A stretch of 19,445 bases of DNA from Marinoscillum sp964351885 (GTDB lineage: Bacteria; Bacteroidota; Bacteroidia; Cytophagales; Cyclobacteriaceae), in the NCBI GenBank assembly GCA_964351885.1, contig CAYGPP010000065.1:1-19445 (forward strand), read 5' to 3'. Each line of letters opens with the position of its first letter. Position 1 is the first letter of the stretch. Below are positions 8,336-16,025 of the stretch, in pieces. The notes beneath the pieces were generated by a model that ran no database searches, was not told the DNA's origin, and saw nothing but the letters and a program-made list of their open reading frames with translations. The position numbers and the translations under genes are program-made.

Positions 8336-9279
8336 GTATCCCAGTGGTTTCAGTATTGCTAACCTTTTACAATGAAGAAAGGTATCTTGAAGAATCTATT
8401 TATAGTATCTTAAATCAGACCTTTAAGGACTTTGAGCTAATATTGGTCAATGATGGTTCTACGGATAAAAGTGAAGAGATTGTCAATTCATTTAAGGATG
8501 ATAGAATCGTCTATGTTAAACAGGAAAATGAGGGTCTGTCAAAAGCTTTGAATGCAGGTCTTGCCATTGCGAAGGGTTACTATATTGCTAGAATGGATGC
8601 AGATGATATTGCATTACCAATTCGTCTTCAAGTTCAATATGATTACATGATCGAACATCCTAATTGCGTGGTTTCGGGTACTGATGTTGAGATCATAGAT
8701 ATGAATGGGAATTATGTCTTCACTAAATACAATAGCCTTGAGTTCCCCAAACGTATGAAGAACCCATACATTCACTGTCCCCTACAGCACCCTACGGTAA
8801 TGTTTGTAAGAGAAATCGCAATGAAATGTGATGGATATTATGAGCCTATCAGACAGTACTTTGAGGACCATATGTTGTGGCTCAAAATGAAAGAGCATGG
8901 TGAACTTCATTCTATAGCAAGAGTGCTATTGCAATATAGATTAAGACCTAATTCTATATCTCTAAAGGGTTTTAATGAAGGGTTAAATGTAATAAAGAAA
9001 AAGATATTGCAACAAGGTTTTGCTTTTGACGAACAGGTGGAAGAATTGGCTCAGATAATGAGGGGTAGAAAGCCTAATATGAGAGAAAGGAATTCAAATT
9101 ATCATCTGTTTCTATCACGTAAATATTTAATGCATACCTCCGAGATAAGTAAAGTTTGGAGTAATGCAGCCGAATCTCTAAAAGGCAGAATACGAATTGA
9201 ACCAATATTTTTGATGGGTGCTGCGTTGGTTCCATTTAAATTTAGGAGATGGATTATTAACAATATCAAAGGAAATTAA
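8329..9279 (+). CDS. Family 2 glycosyltransferase (GT-A fold)
   Basis: This 316-aa GT2 enzyme adds a sugar from a nucleotide-sugar donor to the growing lipid-linked oligosaccharide at the cytoplasmic face. The N-terminal strand VSVLLTFYNEERYLEESI (7-24), the VNDGSTDKS block (40-48) and the metal-binding DADD (90-93, in ARMDADDIA) are textbook. The acceptor-side region has an HPTV block near 160 and an FEDHMLWLKM block near 180, matching the family's ED motif. There is no membrane domain. It overlaps the upstream sulfotransferase by 7 bases (ATGGTAA) and its stop is directly followed by the next ATG. It is the only glycosyltransferase in the window, so other transferases must lie elsewhere or the repeat unit is very simple. 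Donor and linkage are unknown. Confidence 0.9.
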   Translation: MVSIPVVSVLLTFYNEERYLEESIYSILNQTFKDFELILVNDGSTDKSEEIVNSFKDDRIVYVKQENEGLSKALNAGLAIAKGYYIARMDADDIALPIRLQVQYDYMIEHPNCVVSGTDVEIIDMNGNYVFTKYNSLEFPKRMKNPYIHCPLQHPTVMFVREIAMKCDGYYEPIRQYFEDHMLWLKMKEHGELHSIARVLLQYRLRPNSISLKGFNEGLNVIKKKILQQGFAFDEQVEELAQIMRGRKPNMRERNSNYHLFLSRKYLMHTSEISKVWSNAAESLKGRIRIEPIFLMGAALVPFKFRRWIINNIKGN

Positions 9280-10386
9280 ATGGTCAACGACACAAATAAT
9301 AATGTCCAAGAAATTGACATCAAGGATTTGATTCAATTTGTACTTAGGGGTAAAAAATGGTTGTTTTTTGGGGGATTAATAGGATTGTTTATAGGAGTCT
9401 TCTTGTACTTGCTAACTCCCAAAGAATATACTTCTACCATTAAATTATTGCCTTCAGCTAATTCGAGTTCACAGTATGGCTCAAGTAGTATTTTGAGTCA
9501 ATTTTCTGGTTTGGCGGGCTTATCTATGAGTCAGTCTTCAGTTGGTATTTCAACTTATCAATATGCCGCTATTGTCGCCACCAATAAATTCCAGTTGGAT
9601 TTGCTAGGGCAAAAGGTTCATATTTCCAGCGATACAACTCAGTTTTTGCTTAAAGACTTAATTTATAGTGGCTTTGTTGAATCACCGTTAAATTCGGTTA
9701 TTGTTTTTATTAAAACTTACACTATCGGTCTTCCTTCCTTAGTTCGGTCTTTTTTAAGGGATTCGGACGAAACTTACAAAATGACCTACGATGATGGCGT
9801 GATTGAAATAGGTTTAGAAGAAGCCTTAACTATTGCTGAACTAAGCGAAAGGATAATTTTGGAGGTTAATGAATCCGGAATTATTTTAATTGGCGTTAGC
9901 ACTATTGATCCTGTTGTATCAGCTGAAGTAGCTCAAAGAGTTTCTATCAATTTAACAAATGAGGTTCGTTCGTTTTATCTATCTGTTCAAAGCAACCAGA
10001 TACAATTTTTAGAAAACAAGAAATTGGTGGCTCTGAATGATTTGAATATTGCCGAAGAGAAACTTACTAATTGGAAAGATGCAAATTCGAATATTGTCAC
10101 AGAACGGATTAAATCTGTAGAAAGGAAATTATCTGCTGAATACAAATTGGCCTATGATATATATTCTACTATTACCACAGAACTAGAGTCCACAAAAATT
10201 AAGATTAACGAGAATCTTCCAGTATTGAAAGTTATAGATCCTCCAGTTGTCTCCAGAAAACCCTCCTATCCAAGCCCATTGATTTCTGTTTTTGTTGGGA
10301 CTTTCTTAGGATTATTCGTGGGTTTTGGAACGTACTTTATGATAGGTTTGATAAGAAACTTAAAAGCTCGTATTGATGAAGTCTAA
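9280..10386 (+). CDS. Chain-length determinant protein (Wzz/GNVR family, no kinase domain)
   Basis: This 368-aa inner-membrane polysaccharide co-polymerase probably sets chain length and links polymerisation to the outer-membrane exporter. A Wzz domain begins near 10. TM1 is about 27-46, followed by the PKEYTSTIKLLP strand. A periplasmic stretch with predicted coiled coil (about 235-310) follows. TM2 is about 334-358, preceded by the proline-rich PPVVSRKPSYPSP (320-332) typical of the family. The protein ends 10 residues after TM2, so it lacks the BY-kinase domain of Wzc, and no kinase or phosphatase partner gene is present here. Serine-rich residues 60-90 form a probable loop. Its ATG follows the previous stop with no gap, and its last 11 bases overlap the next sulfotransferase. 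Confidence 0.9.
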   Translation: MVNDTNNNVQEIDIKDLIQFVLRGKKWLFFGGLIGLFIGVFLYLLTPKEYTSTIKLLPSANSSSQYGSSSILSQFSGLAGLSMSQSSVGISTYQYAAIVATNKFQLDLLGQKVHISSDTTQFLLKDLIYSGFVESPLNSVIVFIKTYTIGLPSLVRSFLRDSDETYKMTYDDGVIEIGLEEALTIAELSERIILEVNESGIILIGVSTIDPVVSAEVAQRVSINLTNEVRSFYLSVQSNQIQFLENKKLVALNDLNIAEEKLTNWKDANSNIVTERIKSVERKLSAEYKLAYDIYSTITTELESTKIKINENLPVLKVIDPPVVSRKPSYPSPLISVFVGTFLGLFVGFGTYFMIGLIRNLKARIDEV

Positions 10387-11245
10387 TATTGGTTTCTTGT
10401 GTCTTGGGGCTCCAAAGTCAGGGACTACCACGCTACATGATCTGTTAATTCAGCACCCAGAGGTCTACTTACCAGAGGAAAAGGACTTTCATTATTTCGA
10501 TGAAGATGAAGTATATGCGAATGGGTTGGATTGGTACTTGAAATATTTTGAGAATCAAAAGAATGAATTAATAGCGGGAGATGTTGCGGCAAATTATTTA
10601 TACGCAGATCCAAAACGGGTTTATGATGATTTGGGAGCCAAGGTAAAATTCATTGTTATCATGCGAAACCCTGCTGATAGAGCCTATTCCTACTATCTGC
10701 ATTTTAAAAGAAGATTGGCTCTGGAGGGTACTTTTGAGGAGTGCACTAACTCGGATTATGTAGAGCCAGGAAGTAAGGTTAAGTATCCTTATGAGCCAAT
10801 AGTTCAATGGAGTAGGTATGATCAGTACATTAAGAAATACTATGATTATTATGACAAGAGGCAGTTTTTATTTTTGACTTTCGAAACATTTGTGAAGAAG
10901 CAGAAGGAGACCCTTCTACAGGTAGAGAACTTCCTTGGTGTATCGCAGTTTTCCTCCTATAAATATACTAGCAGCAATCAAGCCTTTTCTCCTAAGAGTA
11001 AGGGCGTGAATGTCTTATTGTATAAAGAGAATCCAATAAAGAAAATATTAAAATGGGTTCTTCCAAGTTTCAAATTAAGACATCAATTAAAGCAATTGGT
11101 AATTCGGTGGAATTCTAAAAAAGCTAAAAAGGAAGAATTCAGATTGTCTCCTCGTTTGAAACAGGGATTAATGGAAAATGAGTTTAAAGGATCAATTGGA
11201 GAGTTACGAGAGTTGACAGGCTTAGATTTTCATGAGTGGGATTAA
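10376..11245 (+). CDS. Sulfotransferase, NST-like (Sulfotransfer_1/3 type), second locus copy
   Basis: This 289-aa sulfotransferase starts at the ATG at 10376; a TTG one codon earlier is possible. The 5'-phosphosulfate loop GAPKSGTTTL (11-20) is a very good match to the heparan N-sulfotransferase pattern. EEKDFHYF (34-41) holds the acidic general-base position as D37, where the enzyme at 7520-8335 has Glu. GDVAANYL (68-75) replaces the usual GE-x-(T/S)P-x-Y block. MRNPADRAYSYYLHFKRR (96-113) is the 3'-phosphate loop. The C-terminal third is Lys/Arg-rich. It overlaps the Wzz gene by 11 bases. It is clearly divergent from the other sulfotransferases and so is likely to act on another site or sugar. 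Confidence 0.88.
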   Translation: MKSNIGFLCLGAPKSGTTTLHDLLIQHPEVYLPEEKDFHYFDEDEVYANGLDWYLKYFENQKNELIAGDVAANYLYADPKRVYDDLGAKVKFIVIMRNPADRAYSYYLHFKRRLALEGTFEECTNSDYVEPGSKVKYPYEPIVQWSRYDQYIKKYYDYYDKRQFLFLTFETFVKKQKETLLQVENFLGVSQFSSYKYTSSNQAFSPKSKGVNVLLYKENPIKKILKWVLPSFKLRHQLKQLVIRWNSKKAKKEEFRLSPRLKQGLMENEFKGSIGELRELTGLDFHEWD

Positions 11246-11257
11246 AAATCAACTAAA

Positions 11258-12553
11258 ATGTATCAACTATTAATTGGCAAGAAACAGTTAAATATGTTGA
11301 TTACTCTACTGCTGGTAGGTTGTGGTTTAATCATATTATTTCCCCTGCTCTTTCCTTACTTAGAACAAGTTATTACTATTATTGATGAGTTACTGGTTTT
11401 GGTCTTTGTGGTGCTCGTCCTATATCACATTTATACAGGAAGGATTCCGGTTCCTGCATTTGTAATTTCAGTAAGCATTATTTTACTCTTTCTAATATCG
11501 ATTACTTCTCCTTTTTATAGGGGAGGGGTGATTTCTGCTATTCAAATTTTTACGCACCTAAAATTCTTTATTGTCTTTTACCTTATTCATTCAGCTACAA
11601 AAGGTAATTATAAGCTGGGGTATTTTCATGTAATAGCCGCTCTATCAGTCCTAGGTCTTTTTGTTAATCTATTTTTGCCAAATTATTTTGATCTTAGTGA
11701 GGGAGAGAAATATAGGTTTTTGGCGGGAATTCCGAGAGTGGTTGGTTTTCAGGGCAAACCAAATAATATGGCGTATTGTGTGATTTTACTTCAGATTATC
11801 TATGGATTTTATATTATCCAAGGTAAGTCTAAAAGTAAAATGTTTTACTATGTTCTTTTGACCATTTGTACTATTCTGATTTCTGTACTGGCAGGAAGCA
11901 GAGCTTCTTTGATCTTTTATCCTGTCATACTTTATTTTACGCTAAAGGATTATTTCAAAATCAACTTGAAGAGTATTATTTACTTGTCATTGCTGCTAAT
12001 TATTTTTATAGGCGTTTTTGTTGCACTTTCTGATTCGTTTATTGATGTCACGAGTAAGAATTTGATGTCTGTTGGCTCTAAGGATGCAGTGGAATATTAC
12101 AACCCGCGAAGCTTTCTTTATTTTTATGGTTTTATGCTCTTTATTGATTTTTTCCCATTAGGAACTGGTTCTGGAACGTTTGGCAGTACTTATTCACAAG
12201 GTAGTGAGGTTTATAAGATGTTAGGCATTGATCAAATGAATTGGGTAGTGACAACCAATGGATTATTCGATAGTAATTTGGCCTGTATTGCCGGTGAATT
12301 TGGATTAGTAGGAATCGTTCTCTTTGCTTTATTGGGTCTTTACTTTTATAGATGGGGAATCGGTAGGTATGAATCTAAATATGACCGAAGAAGATTTCTA
12401 GTTATTTACGTTTTTCTGATTTTCTTGGCAACTAAGGGGAATGTATTTATGAATGGTATCTATGCTTTGATGTTTTCTTATGCACTCACTTTGCCTTCTA
12501 TTTTGAATAATGAAGTTGAGTCTGACGCTCCAAAAAATGCACCGGTTCAATGA
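11258..12553 (+). CDS. O-antigen ligase/polymerase family membrane protein (Wzy_C type)
   Basis: This 431-aa polytopic inner-membrane protein has about 10-12 hydrophobic helices. The family signatures are GKPNNMAY (166-173), LAGSRASL (211-218, the arginine-containing motif of Wzy/WaaL proteins), the large periplasmic loop, and FPLGTGSGTF (299-308). It joins or polymerises oligosaccharide units on undecaprenyl carriers at the periplasmic face. Polymerase (Wzy) is more likely than ligase (WaaL), because a flippase and a chain-length protein sit in the same operon. The last part (334-417) has a second, truncated copy at 15604-15876. The gene starts 12 bases after the previous stop, and its stop overlaps the next start as ATGA. 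Confidence 0.88.
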   Translation: MYQLLIGKKQLNMLITLLLVGCGLIILFPLLFPYLEQVITIIDELLVLVFVVLVLYHIYTGRIPVPAFVISVSIILLFLISITSPFYRGGVISAIQIFTHLKFFIVFYLIHSATKGNYKLGYFHVIAALSVLGLFVNLFLPNYFDLSEGEKYRFLAGIPRVVGFQGKPNNMAYCVILLQIIYGFYIIQGKSKSKMFYYVLLTICTILISVLAGSRASLIFYPVILYFTLKDYFKINLKSIIYLSLLLIIFIGVFVALSDSFIDVTSKNLMSVGSKDAVEYYNPRSFLYFYGFMLFIDFFPLGTGSGTFGSTYSQGSEVYKMLGIDQMNWVVTTNGLFDSNLACIAGEFGLVGIVLFALLGLYFYRWGIGRYESKYDRRRFLVIYVFLIFLATKGNVFMNGIYALMFSYALTLPSILNNEVESDAPKNAPVQ

Positions 12554-13227
12554 AATTGTCACGGCGGAGTTTTCTCATTCTTGCTAGTTCTGGAGTCATG
12601 TTATCAAGCTTAGTCCCCACTGGTGTAGGTCATAAAAAAGTACTGATTCTGGGAGATTCTATTGCGCTGGGTTTTTTTCCATACTTAAAGATATCTACTC
12701 CATCGGTATATATAAGTCAACCTGTCAATGATGATGGACGCCCAATAAATAGTGGGTCGACAAAAAAAGGAATTGAAAATTTAAGTAATTGGTTAGGTAC
12801 AACAAATTGGGATTTAGTTTATTTTAATTTTGGATTGCATGACATGAAGCATGTCAAGAGTGAAACCGGGAAAGCAAGTAAGAATCACTTAGATCCGGTT
12901 AATGTATCCTTAAATATTTACGAAACTAATCTCAAATTAATTGTAAGTATTCTGAGGGAGAGATCAAAAGTTATCGTTTTTGGAACAACAACACCAGTTC
13001 CCGAAAAACTAAAAGGTGGACCGTATCGAAACTCTCAATCTCCAGAGTTATATAATAGGGTGGCATCAGAAGTTATGTCCGATAATGGGATAAAGATATG
13101 CGATCTCTACACATATGTAGTAGAAAACCCAGAATTTCAACTTGATTTTAATGTTCACTTTTCGAAAAAAGGGTATCAATTTTTAGCAAAAAATGTACGG
13201 GACTGTATTTTAGAAAACCTAAAATGA
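12550..13227 (+). CDS. SGNH/GDSL-type hydrolase-like protein with twin-arginine-like signal
   Basis: This 225-aa protein has SRRSFLILASSG at 4-15, a twin-arginine-type motif followed by a short hydrophobic stretch. It is therefore predicted to be periplasmic and possibly exported by Tat. After the signal, VLILGDSIALG (31-41) gives the block I serine S37. NFGLHDMK (93-100) corresponds to the GxND block III. DFNVHFSKKGY (199-209) gives the catalytic His H203, with D199 one residue further away than in the common D-x-x-H and an Asn just before. SGNH proteins remove or transfer acyl groups on glycans. It lies between the polymerase/ligase gene (4-base ATGA overlap) and the first MBOAT gene (4-base gap), so O-acyl modification or editing of the polymer is the best guess. 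No counterpart exists in the second MBOAT module. Confidence 0.72.
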   Translation: MKLSRRSFLILASSGVMLSSLVPTGVGHKKVLILGDSIALGFFPYLKISTPSVYISQPVNDDGRPINSGSTKKGIENLSNWLGTTNWDLVYFNFGLHDMKHVKSETGKASKNHLDPVNVSLNIYETNLKLIVSILRERSKVIVFGTTTPVPEKLKGGPYRNSQSPELYNRVASEVMSDNGIKICDLYTYVVENPEFQLDFNVHFSKKGYQFLAKNVRDCILENLK

Positions 13228-13231
13228 AATA

Positions 13232-14695
13232 ATGTTATTTAATTCAATTGAGTTTGCGCTTTACCTACCGATAGTTTTTTTAATCTATTGGTTTTTGGTG
13301 AACAGGAACATTAAGCTTCAGAACATGTTTTTGGTGATCTCAAGCTATTTGTTTTATGGTTGGTGGGACTGGCGTTTTTTAAGCTTGATAGCATTTAGTT
13401 CGTTCTTAGATTACCTGTTAGGCGTACAGATGGACATTACGTCCAACCAAAAAAGGCGCAAAGTCTTTTTGTGGATAAGTATAGTAGCGAACTTGGGGTT
13501 TTTAGGGTTTTTCAAATATTTTAATTTTTTTGCAGAGAGTTTTGCGGATGCTTTCACCCTCATGGGAAGCACGCTTACTGTTGATCGGTTGAATATCGTA
13601 TTACCTGTTGGCATCAGCTTTTACACGTTTCAAACGCTTAGCTATTCTATCGATGTGTATCGTAAGAAACTTGAGCCCACAAAAGACATTTTGGCTTTTC
13701 TGGCATTTGTGAGTTTCTTCCCACAGTTGGTGGCAGGGCCTATTGAAAGAGCCTCGAATTTATTGCCTCAGTTTTTTCGGAAACGTGTCTTTGATTATGC
13801 GTTGGCTACCGATGGTTTACGTCAGATTCTTTGGGGCTTATTTAAGAAGATGGTGATAGCCGATAATTGTGCGATGTACGCCAACCAGATTTTTAATGAT
13901 TATGGAGATTATTCGGGGAGTACCTTGTTACTAGGAGCAGTGTTCTTTGCTTTTCAGATTTATGGGGATTTTTCAGGGTATTCGGATATAGCAATAGGTA
14001 CATCTAAGTTATTTGGATTTAATCTGATGACGAATTTCAATTACCCATATTTCTCGCGTGACATAGCAGAATTTTGGAGGCGTTGGCACATTTCTTTGTC
14101 TACATGGTTCAGGGATTATCTCTATATTCCACTAGGAGGGAGCAGAGGCAGTAAATGGATGCAGGTGCGCAATGTCTTTGTCATTTTTATTGTGAGTGGT
14201 TTTTGGCATGGGGCCAACTGGACTTTCATAGTTTGGGGAGTACTTAATGCGTTTTATTTTTTACCATCCCTATTATTTAATCGTAATCGACAGCATCTCA
14301 ATACGGTTGCTGAAGGCAAGAATCTGCCTAGTATGAAAGAAGGAATTCAGATAGGATTTATTTTTTTGCTGACAGTGATAGCCTGGGTATTTTTCAGAAG
14401 TCCTACATTGAGGGATGCCTTTGGATATTTGAATGGGATATTTTCTTGGTCATTATTTAATTTCCAGATTTCAGAGATAATGAAAATTAGTCTAGGGCCT
14501 GACATTTTATATACTGGCTTTTGTCTAATGTGCTTGATCTTCATCGAATGGCTCAACCGAGATCTTCCTTATCCATTATCAAAAGTAGCGCATAGGCCTA
14601 AATATAAATTATACATCAAAACTGGGCTAGTATATCTATTAGTGTTTTGTTTTGCGGTGCTCGGTAAGAATGAGTTTATCTATTTTCAATTTTGA
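13232..14695 (+). CDS. MBOAT O-acyltransferase (AlgI-like), copy 1
   Basis: This 487-aa polytopic acyltransferase moves acyl groups (often acetyl) from the cytoplasm to a periplasmic acceptor or partner. The landmarks are GWWDWRFL (43-50), FPQLVAGPIERA (163-174), YGDFSGYSDIAIG (244-256), FWRRWHISLSTWFRDYLY (281-298) with H286, and SGFWHGANW (322-330) with the catalytic-type H326. AlgI and DltB have the same order and length. Start and end are set by the family length and by gap-free alignment with the second copy at 16026. Its stop nearly touches the next ATG. AlgI works with an SGNH partner (AlgJ/AlgX), and an SGNH-like protein follows, so the two probably form an O-acylation module. The acyl group is unknown. 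Confidence 0.92.
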   Translation: MLFNSIEFALYLPIVFLIYWFLVNRNIKLQNMFLVISSYLFYGWWDWRFLSLIAFSSFLDYLLGVQMDITSNQKRRKVFLWISIVANLGFLGFFKYFNFFAESFADAFTLMGSTLTVDRLNIVLPVGISFYTFQTLSYSIDVYRKKLEPTKDILAFLAFVSFFPQLVAGPIERASNLLPQFFRKRVFDYALATDGLRQILWGLFKKMVIADNCAMYANQIFNDYGDYSGSTLLLGAVFFAFQIYGDFSGYSDIAIGTSKLFGFNLMTNFNYPYFSRDIAEFWRRWHISLSTWFRDYLYIPLGGSRGSKWMQVRNVFVIFIVSGFWHGANWTFIVWGVLNAFYFLPSLLFNRNRQHLNTVAEGKNLPSMKEGIQIGFIFLLTVIAWVFFRSPTLRDAFGYLNGIFSWSLFNFQISEIMKISLGPDILYTGFCLMCLIFIEWLNRDLPYPLSKVAHRPKYKLYIKTGLVYLLVFCFAVLGKNEFIYFQF

Positions 14696-14697
14696 AT

Positions 14698-15603
14698 ATG
14701 CAGAAGTTTCTGAAAGTGGTTGTCTGGGTAATAATTATCGTTATACTGAGCCATGTTGCAGCTGTTCTGGCAATAGGCGGTTATGCCGACCCCTTCTATA
14801 GAAGGTTTACATCCCCCCCACAAAAGTCACTTATTCTAGGTACCTCTAAAGCTGCTCAAGGCTTAGTTCCCAATGTTTTAGACAGTATATTAGAGAATAA
14901 AGAGGGATTATTTTTTAACTATGCGTTTACCATTAATACTTCTCCATTTGGAAAAATCTACTATGAATCGGTTCGATCTAAATTAGACCTCTCTACTAAA
15001 AATGGCATTTTTATTATAACTGTAGATCCCTGGAGTATTTCATCATTGATCAACCAACCGAGAGGCTTAGGTCGGGAAAATGGCTTTCTTGACCAAATAG
15101 GGAATCCTAATCGAAATCCAAATTGGGAGTATCTAATGCGTAACTACAAAAAGACATGGGGGAGCATTTTTGTAGATCAACTGACTAATTTTCATGAATA
15201 TTTACACGAAGATGGATGGTTGGAGATTAGATATCAACCCACAGGGAAAGAAATAGAAACGAAAATTAAAAGTAAGGTCAAGCTTTATTCCAATAGATCG
15301 GAAGGATTTGAACTTTCACAAGAACGTCTTGACTATTTAGTCTTGACTATTGAACTGCTGCAGAATCATGGTACTACATATTTGGTGAGATTACCTGTAT
15401 CTAGAGGCATTCATAGTATAGAACAGCAATATTTGCCCGAATTTGACAATTTATTGATGGACATTTCCAAAAAATATGGTATTCCCTATTTTAACTATAA
15501 TGACCGTTTAGAAAGGTATAAATATAAAGATGGAAATCATATGACTACTGAGTCAGCTAAATTGTTTTCAGCGGACTTGGCTAAAGAAATAAACGAATTA
15601 TAG
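14698..15603 (+). CDS. Membrane-anchored SGNH/DltD-like protein, partner of MBOAT copy 1
   Basis: This 301-aa protein has one N-terminal signal anchor (about 6-28) and a periplasmic domain. I start at the ATG at 14698 rather than the TTG two codons upstream, which overlaps the MBOAT stop. LILGTSKAAQG (45-55) carries the likely nucleophile S50. Near the C-terminus KDGNHMTTESA supplies D278 and H281 in a D-x-x-H pattern, as in the DltD/AlgJ group of SGNH proteins. The order MBOAT then anchored SGNH is the classic arrangement of two-component O-acyltransferases, with the SGNH protein passing the acyl group to the polymer. It is only distantly similar to the corresponding protein after MBOAT copy 2. 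Its stop codon lies exactly at the edge of a ligase gene remnant. Confidence 0.75.
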   Translation: MQKFLKVVVWVIIIVILSHVAAVLAIGGYADPFYRRFTSPPQKSLILGTSKAAQGLVPNVLDSILENKEGLFFNYAFTINTSPFGKIYYESVRSKLDLSTKNGIFIITVDPWSISSLINQPRGLGRENGFLDQIGNPNRNPNWEYLMRNYKKTWGSIFVDQLTNFHEYLHEDGWLEIRYQPTGKEIETKIKSKVKLYSNRSEGFELSQERLDYLVLTIELLQNHGTTYLVRLPVSRGIHSIEQQYLPEFDNLLMDISKKYGIPYFNYNDRLERYKYKDGNHMTTESAKLFSADLAKEINEL

Positions 15604-15876
15604 GGTTTGCATGGACTAAACGTGGCATGTATTGCTGGTGAATTTGGAATCTTAGGGCTAGTGATTTTTGACATTATTATTTTTTACTTCTTTCGGTGGG
15701 GTTTGAGTAGATACAATTCAAAATATAATCGCAGGAGGTTTATAGTTATTGATATTTTCTTGATTTTTTTGTCACTTAAAGGCAATGTTTTTATGAATGG
15801 AATATATACTTTGATGTTTTCGTTTGCTTTAACGCTTCCGTCGATCACCAATATTAGGTTTCAAAAGTATAACTAG
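15604..15876 (+). pseudogene. Remnant (C-terminal 85-90 residues) of a second O-antigen ligase/polymerase gene
   Basis: This frame matches the end of the ligase/polymerase at 11258-12553. From ACIAGEFG through KGNVFMNGIY to ALTLPSI, 53 of 75 residues are identical by hand count, with no gaps. The similarity can be followed back to the first codon after the TAG at 15601-15603 (GLHGLNVAC against GLFDSNLAC), and nothing upstream of that point matches. About 330 N-terminal residues are missing, including GTGSGTF and the arginine motif, so it cannot be a working ligase. A TTG at 15607 could start an 89-aa two-helix peptide, but I see no reason to think it is made. It is best explained as a leftover of a tandem duplication trimmed by deletion. 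Confidence 0.85.
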
Positions 15877-16025
15877 GCAAGTAGTTAATCTGTTGTAAAA
15901 TGACTTTGCTATCCTCATTTCTACGTGTTTCTAGATTCAGACATTTGAGCTATACTAACCTTTGTTTGCAAATCATTGTACTTCAATTTTCAACCATGAG
16001 AATTGATCATTAAACTTCAGTTAGT

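Noticed and set aside
15940..15975. Possible Bacteroidota promoter (TAACCTTTG resembling TAnnTTTG) before MBOAT copy 2
   Set aside because: It has one base too many between TA and TTTG, and no TTG element at the usual distance upstream, so it is too weak to call.
15900..16013. 37-codon plus-strand ORF in the gap before MBOAT copy 2
   Set aside because: No recognisable motif, no similarity to the SGNH gene expected at that place in the duplicated unit, and composition like the surrounding non-coding DNA.
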